Assembly (NCBI GenBank): GCA_028095005.1
Contig: CM051459.1
Span: 42,724,257-42,788,256, forward strand
Length of the DNA stretch: 64,000 bases
Origin: Rhynchospora pubera
Lineage: Eukaryota; Streptophyta; Magnoliopsida; Poales; Cyperaceae
Reading direction: 5' to 3'
Numbering within the stretch: the stretch's first letter is position 1; each line of letters begins with the position of its first letter. Under the pieces are notes generated by a model, which saw nothing but the letters and a program-made list of their open reading frames with translations, made no database searches and was not told the DNA's origin. This document shows, in pieces, positions 36,288 through 48,399 of the stretch. A program made the translations under genes and the position numbers.

Positions 36288-37418
36288 CCGAAATTATTTT
36301 ATATAGGAATTCAGACGTAAAAAATTTTAATAGAAAGAATTATTATTATTTTTTTTAATAAAAAGAAAGTTTGAACGCGTTTTATAAAAACGTACAGTCT
36401 CTCTCCTTCATACCCGTTTATAAAACGCGCTCGAAAGTTTCGAACGCGTTTTAAAAACGGGTAAGAAGGGGAATAAATTCACCGCTTCAGTTACGCCTCA
36501 AAAGGCTGGTCAGACCTTCGTACCCGTTTATAGAACGTGTTCGGAGCCTTCGAGCGCGTTTTATAAACGTGTTATTTGTTTTTTGATATTTTTCATTCAA
36601 TCCGCAACATTTAACTTATTAAAAATAATATTTTGCAACAAGGTCCCTGCATGTTTCATATTTACAAAATTCTCAAAATTTTATTTCCAATTAAAGATGT
36701 ATTAAATAGATATAACAAATATATCACACATATTTTATATGCATTTAATTGCACATATTTTTTTTTTAACATGTGTATAATATCATTTTGTTTGAATAAT
36801 TATTCGCCGATTACCCCCTATTTTTACTATTTAATTCTACAAACTTATCTTTTGCATTGTAGTCTCTCCTTTTTTTTATTTTATGTTAGCCATATATAAT
36901 CAAATAATATATAATATGGAAATAATTGAAATATAAATTTTTAATTAAAAAATTTTAAACATTAAAACTTTAAATAAGCATAATTTTTTATAGGAAGGTC
37001 CGTTTGGGGCAAACAAGCACATTCCGGAAAGCTGGCGACGAGATGTACACGTTTTACCAGGGTGAAACCCCGTAACGACCATTTTCGGAGCAAAAAAACG
37101 CTCTCTAGACCTTCAAAATCCACTTTGAAAGTTTGCAAACCTAAAAACCACTCTAAACTACTAAAAAAGTTTTTATAAACAGGTACGAAAGTCTAACCAG
37201 CCTTTTGAGACGTAACTGAAGCGGTGAATTTATTCCCCTTCTTATTCGTTTATAAAACGGATTCGAAGCCTTCAAGCGCGTTTTATAAACGGGTAGGAAG
37301 GAGAGAGACTGTACGCTTTTATAAAACGCGTTCGAACTTTCTTCTTATTAAAAAAAATAATAATAATTCTTTCTATTAAAATTTTTTGCGTCTGAATTCC
37401 TATATAAAATAATTTCGG
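36288..37418. mobile_element. Mutator-like foldback element with motif array, 1131 bp
   Basis: Ends CCGAAATTATTTTATATAGG and CCTATATAAAATAATTTCGG are exact inverted repeats, flanked by a perfect 9-bp TSD GCATTTACA (36279-36287 and 37419-37427). The arms are about 250 bp. They carry many copies of AACGCGTTTTATAAAACG and CCCGTTTATAAAACG-type words, half-palindromes around a TTATAA core. The centre has no transposase; a small GC-richer patch (about 37010-37090) is unidentified. Confidence 0.92.
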
Positions 37419-37427
37419 GCATTTACA

Positions 37428-39040
37428 TATTTTAAAGGCACAATTGGAGAAAACGCCTAGATTTAAAAATTGACAATGATGCTTTTTATAATCACACAAT
37501 ATCCACTAATGGATCAGACATAAATTCCATCCATAAGTTGTGTAATTGATTCTATTATCACGGCTCTCTAAATTGTGCTAAATATTTGGGGGATTTTATT
37601 TCATTGCAGTTCACTCCACAGTGTGTCAATATTTAAATACTCAACATTGTGATGAACATTTATCGTTTGTAATCAATCAACTTTACATTTTATCCAAACT
37701 GAAATCTACGTGTTTTTTTTATTTAAGTTTCAAGAATTACTTCTTGCTTATTTTTTTTGTGAAAATTTTTGAGGAAATACGTTTTGCAAATTAAAAAAAT
37801 TCTTTTTGTATTGCAATTCAACACCGTTATTATTGTAATACAATTATCTGCTTCACATGCGAAATTTACAAGAGAATACGAGTTTTGAGTTTACCAATTT
37901 AAACTTAGTTAAAATTTTATTTAACATAATTGAAAATGAATAAATCCAAAGCGTTTAGTCTTTAGATGAACATTAAAACTGATTTTGAATGATCAACACA
38001 AAAAGGTAAAATATAGGATAAAATCTCATGACTTTATCAGTTAACCCATCTCTGCGTTAACTTTTCACATCAAATAAAGTTACATTTATTAGTGTAGTTT
38101 ATGGCAGCCGGTGTCAGTCCTGTGGCAACGAAAGCTCAGAAACGTTTTTCTTTGGGATCAATGCAAAAGATATTATCTACAATCCGGGCAGTTAATCGGT
38201 GCAAAAGTGGGTAAAAGTGATATCTAATTTATTCTTTAAAAAAAAAGTGAGATCTGATTTAATCCGTCACAGATCTTATATTTGTAATCCATCGGTAAAT
38301 GGGTTAATCCCACCCCATGTTTAAATTAAGAAATTATTTGTTTTACCTATTGTACAAAATGTCTGATATAAAATAAAACAGAATAATAGATAATTATATC
38401 GTTTTCATGATGAATTGTTTGAATTTTTATAAAATTTTGTACTTTATTAAAATGCCGATATCTATATAAAAATCAAATTTATATTATATTATTATACATA
38501 TTTAAGAATTTTAAAAATTGTAAAAGGCTCATCAGCTGGATAAACAGATCATAACCCCCTTCAAGTCCTAAACCATTTAAAAATGAGTAACACGATTTTT
38601 TCATAGTGTTTGAAAAAAAAAAATGATCTTAAACAGAGCTGATTAACATGTAAGGCTGTAAGACCGCTCTAAAATTGACATTCTCAATTGATGTGGTGGG
38701 ACTAAGAAGCGAATAAACAGTTAGGAGGTTATACAGAAAATTAATACTGATACCTTAACTTTTCTAACAAGTTATTTTTTTAGAATAAAAAAGTTATGAG
38801 GTTACATTGAAAGTTATTTCTGTTAATTTACATTAACTTTTCAAAGAACTAAATCGTTTCTTTCTTTCTTTTTTTGGTTCTCATCAGTTGATAAATAAAA
38901 TATATATTTTCGGCCTTTAGGGAACAAATCTTTCTGAAAAAAAAAATCACTATCAAAATTTCAGAAACAGTCAAAAACTAAAAGGCTCCGTTCCAACTTT
39001 GATTTTTGACTTAGAAAAGGGGATAGTACGGAAACCTCCT
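37428..39040. other. Intergenic upstream of the GATL gene
   Basis: AT-rich, no supported gene or bounded element. Confidence 0.5.
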
Positions 39041-39055
39041 CTTCTCTTCTCTCTG

Positions 39056-39063
39056 TATATAAA
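39056..39063 (+). promoter_or_regulatory. TATA box of the GATL gene
   Basis: TATATAAA, 60 bases before the ATG and downstream of a CTTCTCTTCTCTCT pyrimidine patch, so the leader is short (about 35-40 nt). Confidence 0.75.
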
Positions 39064-39122
39064 CTCAAAGAAGCCTTCTGTCAACTTCATTTCTCACCTC
39101 AGTAGTCATAACCAAATACCCA

Positions 39123-40133
39123 ATGCCTCCTCTTCATCTCCTCCTACTCTTCCTCTCAACCTCGGCACTCTCCTGCGCCGCCCGAACTGGAGACGATCGC
39201 CACCATCCCCTCCCTCAATTCCGAGAAGCGCCTCAATTCTACAACTCCATATCCTGCCTCTCAATCCCCACCATCCACGTGGCAATGACGCTCGACGTGG
39301 CCTACTTACGAGGCTCCGCCGCTGCCATATTCTCCGTCTTGCAACACTCCTCCTGTCCCGAATCCATCCAGTTCCATTTCATCGCCTCCAGTTCGATCTC
39401 CTTTCTCAACTCCACCATCCGCTCCACTTTCCCTTCCCTCTCTTTCCAGATCTACCCCTTCGACGAGTCCCGGGTTTCGGGTCTAATCTCCACCTCGATC
39501 CGAAAAGCCCTCGATCGACCCTTGAACTACGCCAGATCCTACCTTCCTCTTCTCCTCCCCGACTCCGTACACAAGGTCGTCTACTTGGATTCGGATCTTG
39601 TTTTAGTCGACGACATTGCCCGACTCGCCTCCACCCCATTACCCGATAAGGTCGCACTAGCTGCGCCCGAATACTGCAATGCGAATTTCACCTCGTACTT
39701 CACACCCACCTTCTGGTCTAACCCCGCCTTGTCAATGGCGTTCGAGGGAAGAAAAGCTTGTTACTTCAACACGGGAGTAATGGTGATGGATTTGGATAAG
39801 TGGCGTGTTAGCGGATTCACGGCGCAAATCGAGGAATGGATGGAATTACAAAAGCGGATGCGGATTTACGAGCTCGGATCTTTGCCTCCTTTTTTATTGG
39901 TATTTGCGGGTCGGATTGCGGCGGTGGATCACAGGTGGAACCAACACGGGTTGGGAGGAGATAATTACCGCGGGTTGTGTAGGAATTTGCATCCGGGACC
40001 CGTTAGTCTGTTGCATTGGAGTGGGAAAGGGAAGCCGTGGGTTCGGATCGACGCCAAGCGCCCGTGCCCGTTAGATGCGTTGTGGCAACCGTACGATTTG
40101 ATACGGAGGCCGTTCTCCTTAGAAGACGCGTAA
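39123..40133 (+). CDS. GT8 galacturonosyltransferase-like protein (GATL family)
   Basis: This is a 336-residue intronless coding region with much higher GC than its surroundings. Residues 1-20 form a cleavable signal peptide or short anchor. The GT8 catalytic landmarks are present: DSD (residues 156-158, in VVYLDSDLVLVDD) for Mn and nucleotide-sugar binding, FNTGVMVMDL (215-224), a GSLPPFLLVFAG stretch (252-263), and HWSGKGKPW (298-306) as the HxxGxxKPW motif. GATL proteins are Golgi enzymes or partners in pectin and xylan synthesis; Arabidopsis GATL1/PARVUS affects the xylan reducing end. They are shorter than GAUTs and usually intronless, as here. A Copia element is inserted about 200 bp after the stop. 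The frame at 38999-39649 is an out-of-phase shadow. The paralogue within the GATL family is not resolved. Confidence 0.95.
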   Translation: MPPLHLLLLFLSTSALSCAARTGDDRHHPLPQFREAPQFYNSISCLSIPTIHVAMTLDVAYLRGSAAAIFSVLQHSSCPESIQFHFIASSSISFLNSTIRSTFPSLSFQIYPFDESRVSGLISTSIRKALDRPLNYARSYLPLLLPDSVHKVVYLDSDLVLVDDIARLASTPLPDKVALAAPEYCNANFTSYFTPTFWSNPALSMAFEGRKACYFNTGVMVMDLDKWRVSGFTAQIEEWMELQKRMRIYELGSLPPFLLVFAGRIAAVDHRWNQHGLGGDNYRGLCRNLHPGPVSLLHWSGKGKPWVRIDAKRPCPLDALWQPYDLIRRPFSLEDA

Positions 40134-40338
40134 TTGGTTCTCTTTTTTTGAAGAAAGTTTTATTAATTGACTCTTTTTATTTGTTTCTTGGTTCTTTCGT
40201 TTGGTGCTGCTTAACAGCTCACACGCGCTAATGCGGACTCCGAGGTTATTATTCGGATTACATTGGGAATTTTGCGTACATACCCAGGAAAGTCTATTGT
40301 TTTGTAAATATTCCTGGAGTGCTAGTTTTGGATATACA

Positions 40339-40810
40339 TGTTGGAATATTTAATGTGGCCTATGATAATTAATGTGTGAGCCAAGTTCATCTAAGATAAT
40401 TAACTAAAGGGTGCATCATAATTTGATGGAAATTCTGATGGACCAGATTCATTGTACTTGATCCCTTTAGTTGCCTCAGCATTAAATACTCTATAATCTG
40501 AAATTTTAAGGCACCCTTTCTCATAATTCTGCCATTAAGAATTTTCAGTAAAGAAACGAGAAAAACGCCATTGTTGACCATCATTATGGCTGAGGAAAAC
40601 TCAAAGAAGATCAATACTAACGCTTCCGCCTAATGACTAACGATTTCTGCTCTTCAATTTGGATACGGAGCAGATGTGATAGAAAGGAGTTGTGCATGGC
40701 TTACGGGTTTCAACTTCATCCACTCAACACTCGATTTCGATTAGCGATGGCACGAGGTATTTTACGATTCCTGGTTAATTCCGCATTCTAGAATCGTTGT
40801 TATTCTTACA
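40339..40810 (+). repeat. 5' LTR of the Copia element
   Basis: TG to CA bounded. It differs from the 3' LTR only near its end (CCGCATTC against CTGCATTC, and TATTCTTACA against TGACACTTACA). The 75-residue minus frame inside is present in both LTRs and is not a gene. Confidence 0.95.
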
Positions 40811-40812
40811 GT

Positions 40813-40824
40813 TGGTATCAGAGC
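40813..40824 (+). other. Primer-binding site (initiator tRNA-Met type)
   Basis: TGGTATCAGAGC two bases after the 5' LTR, the usual primer site of plant Copia elements. Confidence 0.93.
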
Positions 40825-42599
40825 GGGTTATACCGCTAGATTGCCTTTATTGAAATAGAATTTCATAACGGTTAAATAGAAATTCTGTTGTAAGTGTTGA
40901 GTGGATTGAGTTTTATCTGATTTTCTTAATTATCTGAATTCGTGGATTATTATCTCAAGATCCGCTTATCCGATTTGAGTGAGGTTTTCGGAATTGGAAA
41001 GATCTCTGGGTCTACTTTCCAAAGAGACTAACATCTTGAAAATCAAGCGGGTGCACAGGGAGATAATCAATTCGCAATCACAAAAGGTCAGAATGTCAGG
41101 GTTCTGAAATTTCTGACCTTTCAGTAGTACGGGACATTTTTCTCTTAATTGGTAATTCGGATTTACATGAAATTTTACTGGAATGTAGATATTTCATATA
41201 TCTTTCCATAGAATGTAAATTTGTAAAATTCCAATAAAGTATCAGTGAGAAATGCTGTCTGCAAGTTAAGTCTGTCTGACAGTTTGTCGATTTTTCGTCT
41301 GGGATAGTCTGTTTTTTCGAGGGCTATACCTTTTGATCTATAAACTTGTTTTTGATGAAACTTATGTCACTGGAAAGATCTTTGAATCTAGTTTCCAGGA
41401 TGATCAAGAACACAGGAAACGGATGATTATAGAGAAAGTTATCGTCAGATTACCAGAGAGTGTTCAGGCTGTCTGAAAGTTTTTGGATGAACTCTGGTCG
41501 CACCTTTTCGTGTAGGACGACCCGTCCTGGGTTTGGAACGACCCGTTCCAACAAAGTGTGGTTCAGAAATGATTTTTATGACAAAATTAAGGTACAATCA
41601 GACATATTATGGTTCTCTCTTGTCAATTGAACCTTGTAGATTACTTAATTATTATGTAAATCTATAGAATAGTCACAAATTTGTTCAGAATACTGAATTT
41701 GTATATAGATGGTTGGCATCTTTATTGAAGGTTGGTTAGTCAATAGTGATATGCTTGAATATACTGTAGTAGCAAAGTTATGCATATGAATAATTTAAAC
41801 CATACTAAGTTACTCATACTAAGTTACTTTTAATAATTTGGTCATTATCAATTTTTAATAACTTTAATTGTAATTATCATTTTATTAAAAGAAAGTCTGT
41901 GATATTTTATTTATATATATCACAATAAAGCTTTACATTTAATAAATTATGATTGTCAATTTTAACAACTTTAATTGTCATTGTAGTTTATTAAGTGGAA
42001 TTTTATTATTATTAATTCAATTTGTTTCTGCCCAACGGTGATGCAAATTGATTTCATGGAACAACTATTTTGTCAAAATTGAATTTTTTTTTCAGTTTAA
42101 TTAAGTATCATTCCTCATAGTTGTTTATTTATATTATGTTATTTGTGATATTTTAGTTTACATATCACTATGATGTTTATATTTAATAAATATTAAGGAT
42201 GTCAATTTGAACAACTTTAATTGACATTTTAGTTTATTAAATAGAATTGTCTCATAAACTTCAATTTATTTCTGTCCAACGATGATATAAATTGAAAATG
42301 TGAAGAACTTTATGTTAAAACTGAAATATTATTTGGCGTTTTTATTATTCATTTCAGTTTAATTTTATTTTGCTATGTGAATATTAGTCGACTATTAACC
42401 ACCTTATTTTTCCTGAATTTAACAACATTGAATAAAACTAATTTTTCCAACTTGGAAAGAATGAACTGAGATTTGTCTTGGTAATTTTGAAATTAAACCA
42501 GACATTATGAAAAGATTTTGTTGCAATTGCCAATAAAGTCAGCAATGATGAAATGCTAATTTTGCTAAATTATATCTCAAATTTGATGAGGTCAAGTTT

Positions 42600-42985
42600 G
42601 GATTTAAAGAAAATATTGTAAATCAATGTATATATCTCAGGGTTAGTGGGAGTAATTTATCATTCTCATTTTGTATGTGGATGATATTTTATTGGTCAAT
42701 AAGAAATTCACATTAGGTTATTTATCTGTGCTTGTATATATAATGATTAATTTTATGGAAGAGTGCTGAGCAGTTTATAATGTCATCTTCCACTATGCAA
42801 GCAGAATTTTTGTGACATTTTGTAAGGTCACCTATCTTATTTTTGTAATAACGCAACTGCTATTTTGTCTTTTAATAACAACATATTAAGTAAAATGTCT
42901 AATGGATTGACATTAAATATCTTGTTATTAAATGCAAAGTCAAAGATATGACAATACAAATACAACATATTACTTGAGAATTATG
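42600..42985 (+). pseudogene. Remnant Copia reverse transcriptase/RNase H
   Basis: A short Copia-like RT segment is followed by a frameshift and then the catalytic YVDD context at 42674-42685. Further on, about 42890-42980 keeps a DIKY-type word of the RNase H tail. Stops and frameshifts make it non-functional. Confidence 0.85.
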
Positions 42986-43378
42986 TTAGCTAATTCTCTC
43001 ATTAAAGTATTACCACTCATTTTTTGCCGGCACGGGTCTGGTTGCTAATTATGATTTTGTTGTATTGAATTATGTATTAAGTTATGATGTGAAGCTTCAA
43101 ATTATGAGTTTGACTTTGAATTATGAAATTTGCTTATTTCTTATGTTGCGCATTATGTTTAATTTAAGCAAATTTACTTAAGTGGATCGAATGAATTATA
43201 TTAACCATTTGTTGGAAAGAATACCAATGCTATAATTAGTGGGGGTCAAATAACATTAATAGTTATTTTGATTGTATTAGTTTAGTTTGGTATTTCTAAC
43301 TGAACAAGGTTTAAGATGTTGGCCAATTTTGAATTTGTGCTTAATTATGATGTTTTCAGCATAGGCCAAGTGGGAGAA

Positions 43379-43851
43379 TGTTGGAATATTTAATGTGGCC
43401 TATGATAATTAATGTGTGAGCCAAGTTCATCTAAGATAATTAACTAAAGGGTGCATCATAATTTGATGGAAATTCTGATGGACCAGATTCATTGTACTTG
43501 ATCCCTTTAGTTGCCTCAGCATTAAATACTCTATAATCTGAAATTTTAAGGCACCCTTTCTCATAATTCTGCCATTAAGAATTTTCAGTAAAGAAACGAG
43601 AAAAACGCCATTGTTGACCATCATTATGGCTGAGGAAAACTCAAAGAAGATCAATACTAACGCTTCCGCCTAATGACTAACGATTTCTGCTCTTCAATTT
43701 GGATACGGAGCAGATGTGATAGAAAGGAGTTGTGCATGGCTTACGGGTTTCAACTTCATCCACTCAACACTCGATTTCGATTAGCGATGGCACGAGGTAT
43801 TTTACGATTCCTGGTTAATTCTGCATTCTAGAATCGTTGTTGACACTTACA
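43379..43851 (+). repeat. 3' LTR of the Copia element
   Basis: Preceded by the polypurine tract and followed by the TSD ATACA. Near identity to the 5' LTR indicates a recent insertion. Confidence 0.95.
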
Positions 43852-43856
43852 ATACA

Positions 43857-44795
43857 TAGATGCAAACTTTTTTTTTTTCTTGAAGTTTAGATATCAAAAG
43901 TGGTACATGGTAGATTCCTTGATTGCTCTGTAAGTAATGCTGGCAAAACATGTTATTGGAATATTGGTTAATCTCATGGATGTTTGAAACTTAGGCCCTC
44001 AGATAATATGACTTAGGGTAGATTTTTGAATTCCATGGTATTTTAAGGGTTTGTGTGAAATTTGATGTGAAGAAGCCGATGAGTAGTTAAAAAAGTCCAA
44101 AATTGATGGTTTATGAATTGATTCATCCTGTTGGAATCTCTTGGCGTAGTGGCACTAATTTTTCATTGTTGTCCATAAAATAGAACGAGATCAATGATTT
44201 GAATTCAACATTTGAATTTAAAAATGTTAGAATATTAAAAAAAAAAAAGAAAGAGTTTGGTTGTTTGGAACAATCAAATCCTTGAGTGCTGAGGCTGTGG
44301 ATCCATCCCTTCCCATCCCCATCGTATGTGGAAGTGCGTATGCGCTGTTTAACTGTGCTAGGAACTAGGCAGTTTGTTGGCTCTTTGTAAATCTACAATA
44401 ATACGAATCTGATGCATGGTCGAATATTGTTTTCCGAACAAACAACATTTTTTTTTATTATGAATATACATGTAGTCTTATATCAACAAGATCGATAAAA
44501 TCATAAAATAAAATATCATCAGAACAATATTCAACTAATATGATAAGACCCAAATGTTCCTACTGATACAATAATTTAAATGGGTTAAGAAATGATAGTG
44601 GCGCCTAAATGAATTAACTTGATAAGCTTCCAATAAATAATTGGGCCATGAGTCATTCCAAATTAAGATGTTTAAAACAGAGAATATGACAAGAAAATGA
44701 AAGTTGTAGCTTTTCAATTTTCATAGACAACACATGATATAAGATGCTTTTCATCATTGGATCACTGAAAGCTAATTAATTAATGCCCCCAACTC
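43857..44795. other. Intergenic with a dispersed repeat at about 44170-44310
   Basis: About 44170-44310 (CATAAAATAGAAC, AATTCAACATTTGAATTT, GTGGATCCAT) recurs at about 46588-46712 in the same orientation. No ends were found. No gene. Confidence 0.6.
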
Positions 44796-44806
44796 CCAAA
44801 ACATAT

Positions 44807-45016
44807 GGGAGGGTATCCTCTGCCAACCTTTTGAGGTTGGTAGAGGGCCAACTCTTGATCCGAGCCGTTTGATCTAATCTCGACGGTTAAGATTTTTCGG
44901 GCCTATCAATCTCAGTTACATGCACGGGGCTCCCTTAACCGTTGAGATTAGATCTAACGGTTTAGATCGGAAGTTGTCACTCTACCGACCTTAAAAGGTC
45001 GGTAGAGGATGTGATT
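44807..45016. mobile_element. Mutator-like MITE with hairpin ends, 210 bp
   Basis: Flanked by an 11-bp direct repeat CCAAAACATAT (44796-44806 and 45017-45027). Each end carries its own small hairpin (CCAACCTTTTGAGGTTGG at the left, CCGACCTTAAAAGGTCGG at the right) inside a TATCCTCTGCC/GGTAGAGGAT inverted repeat. The core at 44898-44934 is the reverse complement of the core at 34331-34367 in an element with quite different termini. Confidence 0.9.
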
Positions 45017-45156
45017 CCAAAACATATTCCTTTCCAAGCCAAGCAATAAAGCATGGTTGCATTACCCAGGCCATTATTCAATTAATTTAAGCGCGTTTCC
45101 TTTCTAACCACACCTTTTAGCTATTTTTAATCATGACGATCCTGCGTTTATAAATA

Positions 45157-46072
45157 GGGAAAACTGAATGCAACCCCCCTGAAAACATCTCTTGACATAA
45201 CCCCTATAATCTTCTAAATTGGATATAAGCCCTAAAATCATGTTTGTCATAGAAATAACACCTTTTTCCTTGATTATTTCCACATTTTCCATTATTTTAA
45301 ATATTTTTAATTGAAATAAATCAACTGTGTGTTATTATTATGACCAAAGTGCCCTTCTTCTGTCGCAAAAACAATTCGTCTCTTTCCCTCTCCTCCCAAC
45401 CGAATAATTATCGTCCCTTAATTTTCTAAATCCAGAATCTATCATGCATTTGATAATTCAAATTTTGACCATTTGAGGTTATTATCATTACTATGGAGTT
45501 ACTAATTATAAATTAGCTTTTTTTGGAGATCAATTGTCGTACATACAGCTACAACTGCTTGGGCAAAGAGGCAATTAATTAAGTGGCTTAAATTTTTAAC
45601 ACTGGTTTTTGTCTTTTGCATATATAATAAATTATCGAAAATAAGACATTTTAAATAATAACTCTAAATTAACTTACATATAAGCTTCGTTGGTTTCATT
45701 AATAATACTCTCAGCATAGTATATATCGTATATCAACAAATAAAGAACTGAGATGTTGTGATCAATCTCAAATCCAAACAGTTATTAAAAAGCGGAAGTA
45801 AATGATGATTAAGGGTTCTTTATACCTTAAACCTGAGATGTTCCTCTTATCTTAAAACCTCCGTGGACTATATCTTTTTTACATTTTTCTCGCATCGTGG
45901 ACTATGATCACAATAATTTGCAATTGATTTATTTTTAATTAAAAATAATTGAAATCAGGTAAAGGATGTTATTTCCAAGTCAAACATGATTTCAGGGTTA
46001 TATCCAATTTAGAAGATTGTAGAGATTATACCCAGATTAAAATGATTTCAGAGAGTTATATTCAATTTTTCC
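45157..46072. mobile_element. Mutator-like foldback element, 916 bp
   Basis: Arms of about 150-170 bp (left GGGAAAACTGAATGCAACCC, right near-complement TTCAATTTTTCC) are flanked by a perfect 9-bp TSD TTATAAATA (45148-45156 and 46073-46081). It has a long AT-rich centre and no transposase. It lies only 140 bp from the preceding element. Confidence 0.9.
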
Positions 46073-46389
46073 TTATAAATAAATAGACTGAAATAAAATA
46101 GAAAAGAGCATTTATTGCAACAAAATGTTCACCGCTTTATTTACCCAAATTTCACATAATAAAACCCACAAAGCGGTGGCCCCCACGTCGCGTTAACTTT
46201 AATTTCCCTCCAAACCTCCTATTTTTTGTTAGAAATATAATAATCTCCTTCAAATAAAAATAGTCTTCCATGAACTTTTTGGGTTTGGCACAATGGCATA
46301 TGCGCACAGTGCCGGTAACTTTTTTCTCGAGCGTATAACTAAACTTATAATTATACAAAAATACAATTCTTTTCATAGTAAAAACAAAT

Positions 46390-46590
46390 GAACAAATGGC
46401 ATATGCACAATACATTTTTATATAAGTTTTATGAAATTTGGAGTTGATTTGATACAAGATCAAGTGGTCAACAAATGAACAAATCTGATTAACTATCACT
46501 GATTAATTCTAATATGTTCATTTGTTGACAACTTGATATAGTATCAAATCAACTCTAAATTTTATAAAATTTATGTGCAAATGGATCGCC
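46390..46590. repeat. Foldback repeat
   Basis: Arms at about 46393-46482 and 46515-46588 (sharing GAGTTGATTTGATAC and TCAACAAATGAACA) pair around a short spacer. It adjoins the dispersed repeat copy at 46588. Ends and TSD are unresolved. Confidence 0.75.
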
Positions 46591-48395
46591 CATAAAATAG
46601 AACAAGATCAACGTTTTAGATTCAACATTTGAATTTTAAAATATTAGAATATTAAAAAAAAAAGTTTGGCTGTTTGAAATAAGCCAAATCCTTGGCTGCT
46701 AAGGATGTGGATCCATAGGAAAATAGGTGCGTTGGGTTGCCTGCAAAAGACTGACCGCTTTTTAAATTTTAGCCTGAAGAGATACAAATTTTGTTCGATT
46801 CGGTGAAATACTTTTTTGCTGTGAATTCATTATTTTTTTTGTTCAACAATTTCTGAAGGAGTATAACCATTAACTTACCATATGTCACTATCAGCAAAAA
46901 AAAAAAAAAAAACAAAACAAAACAAAGAAATGTTACCTTTTTACGTGGTTGTTGTTGTTGTTGTTGTTGTTTATTTGGACAATTAAATGAACGTTTTTCT
47001 TATTTGATAATTACGTATTATCGTTAATTTTAATAAGTAAAACATATATTTAATCGATAAAAATATAATATTAAATAAAATCAAATCTTGAATCAATCTA
47101 ACTCATGTTGTCAAATGGTAGTACTATATGATGGCGAATCCAAATCATAGGAAAAAAATATGACAAAAAATTGGTGTCAACTGTTGGTCAAGAAGAAAAA
47201 AAAAACCACAAAAAAGGGGGAAAAGAGCGGTTCAGAATCAAGGGCCATATAATGTTTTGTAGTTGGTACGAAACATTAAAGAAACAATAAGTTAATGATC
47301 ACCTAAATTAGGAACAATTATGCAAAGGATCAAATTAGAAGGATATGCCGTTGCTTTCTGTCCAGGTACTTTTGTGTCATATACTACTAATATTTCCATC
47401 ACTCAGGTACTTTTAGGTTTTAGCTGTATTCAGGTATTGAGAGATCTTTTCTAACTAAAGAAACAAAGTGCTCAATTATTTGATAAAGATTTCGTACTTA
47501 ATTTAGCAAAAGTATTATGCCATCTCCCTTTTTAATTATTCATGTCATAATAATATTTATAGTGTGCTGTTTATTATATATGACATTAATTCTTCTCATA
47601 GGTAATGGAAAATGCGTAAAAACTGTAATATTAGATTTTTTTTATTTGAAACATTGACAGTGACATTAATTCTTCTCATAGATTTTTCTTTTAAAAAATT
47701 CCAACGGCGAATATACGTAATACGTTTTATCTTTTCAGAAACCATAGAAAGAAGAAAGGTATGTAATTTGAGGCCTAAAGGCCCTTAACAAAAGCGAATG
47801 GGCTGCTTCTTTTATTTCATTTTTACCTGGTGGCGGGTTAGTTCGGAAGAATTGTTTCTTTTTAGATAACTGAATTTATTGACCTAGGGAAATTTTAAAG
47901 AAGTATATGTTGTTACTTTGTACGAATTAACTAAAACGTTACGGGGATGGAAATTTTATTATACATGAATGCATTAATTTCTTTGTATGCAAGTTTTAGC
48001 AGAATTGCTAAATAATTATGCATATTGCTGATTTAAGTCTAGCCAATGAACTAATCTAGATTCTAGAGTCATGAACTAATGTAATACATTTCAATTTAAA
48101 CTAGAAAACCCCTATGAAAAACATATATAAACATTTAAAATAACAGCAACAAATAAATTAAAGGGAAAACACGTTATGCCAGTGAAGCCCTTTGTCTTGC
48201 TTTTATTATATACATAACACCTAACAGAAGTTTTAAGAGAAACCAATAATTCAAATAATGCCTCTAGGCTTCCGTTTGGAATAGCATCATGCATTCAAAT
48301 AAGTCCCCACAATTTTCTATCGCTACACACAAAACATGAAGAAGAAAGATCTAATTTGCTGCAGTGCCTATCCTCTTCTACAGGGCGGCTCATGA
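46591..48395. other. Intergenic; (TTG)n at about 46948-46971
   Basis: Contains the second dispersed repeat copy (to about 46712), an A run at 46897, a TTG microsatellite and AT-rich sequence. No gene is supported. Confidence 0.55.
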
Positions 48396-48399
48396 AATT

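Larger units (their letters stand above)
40334..43856 (+). mobile_element. Internally deleted Copia LTR retrotransposon with TSD
   Basis: Two almost identical LTRs (40339-40810, 472 bp; 43379-43851, 473 bp) both begin TGTTGGAATA and end CTTACA, and the whole is flanked by a perfect 5-bp TSD ATACA (40334-40338 and 43852-43856). A tRNA-Met-type primer site TGGTATCAGAGC lies at 40813-40824 and a polypurine tract AAGTGGGAGAA directly before the 3' LTR. The 2.57-kb interior lacks gag, protease and integrase. It keeps only a broken reverse-transcriptase patch with a YVDD box (42674-42685, frameshift just upstream) and an eroded RNase H patch (about 42770-42980). It must move, if at all, with proteins from other elements. 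Confidence 0.95.

Noticed and set aside
38999..39649. 216-residue plus-strand frame overlapping the start of the GATL gene
   Set aside because: It is a different phase of the GATL coding region, Pro/Arg/Leu-rich with no family likeness, and starts upstream of the TATA box.
40387..43654. Identical 75-residue minus frames at 40387-40614 and 43427-43654
   Set aside because: Both lie in the two LTRs of the Copia element; identity reflects the LTR pair, not a gene family.
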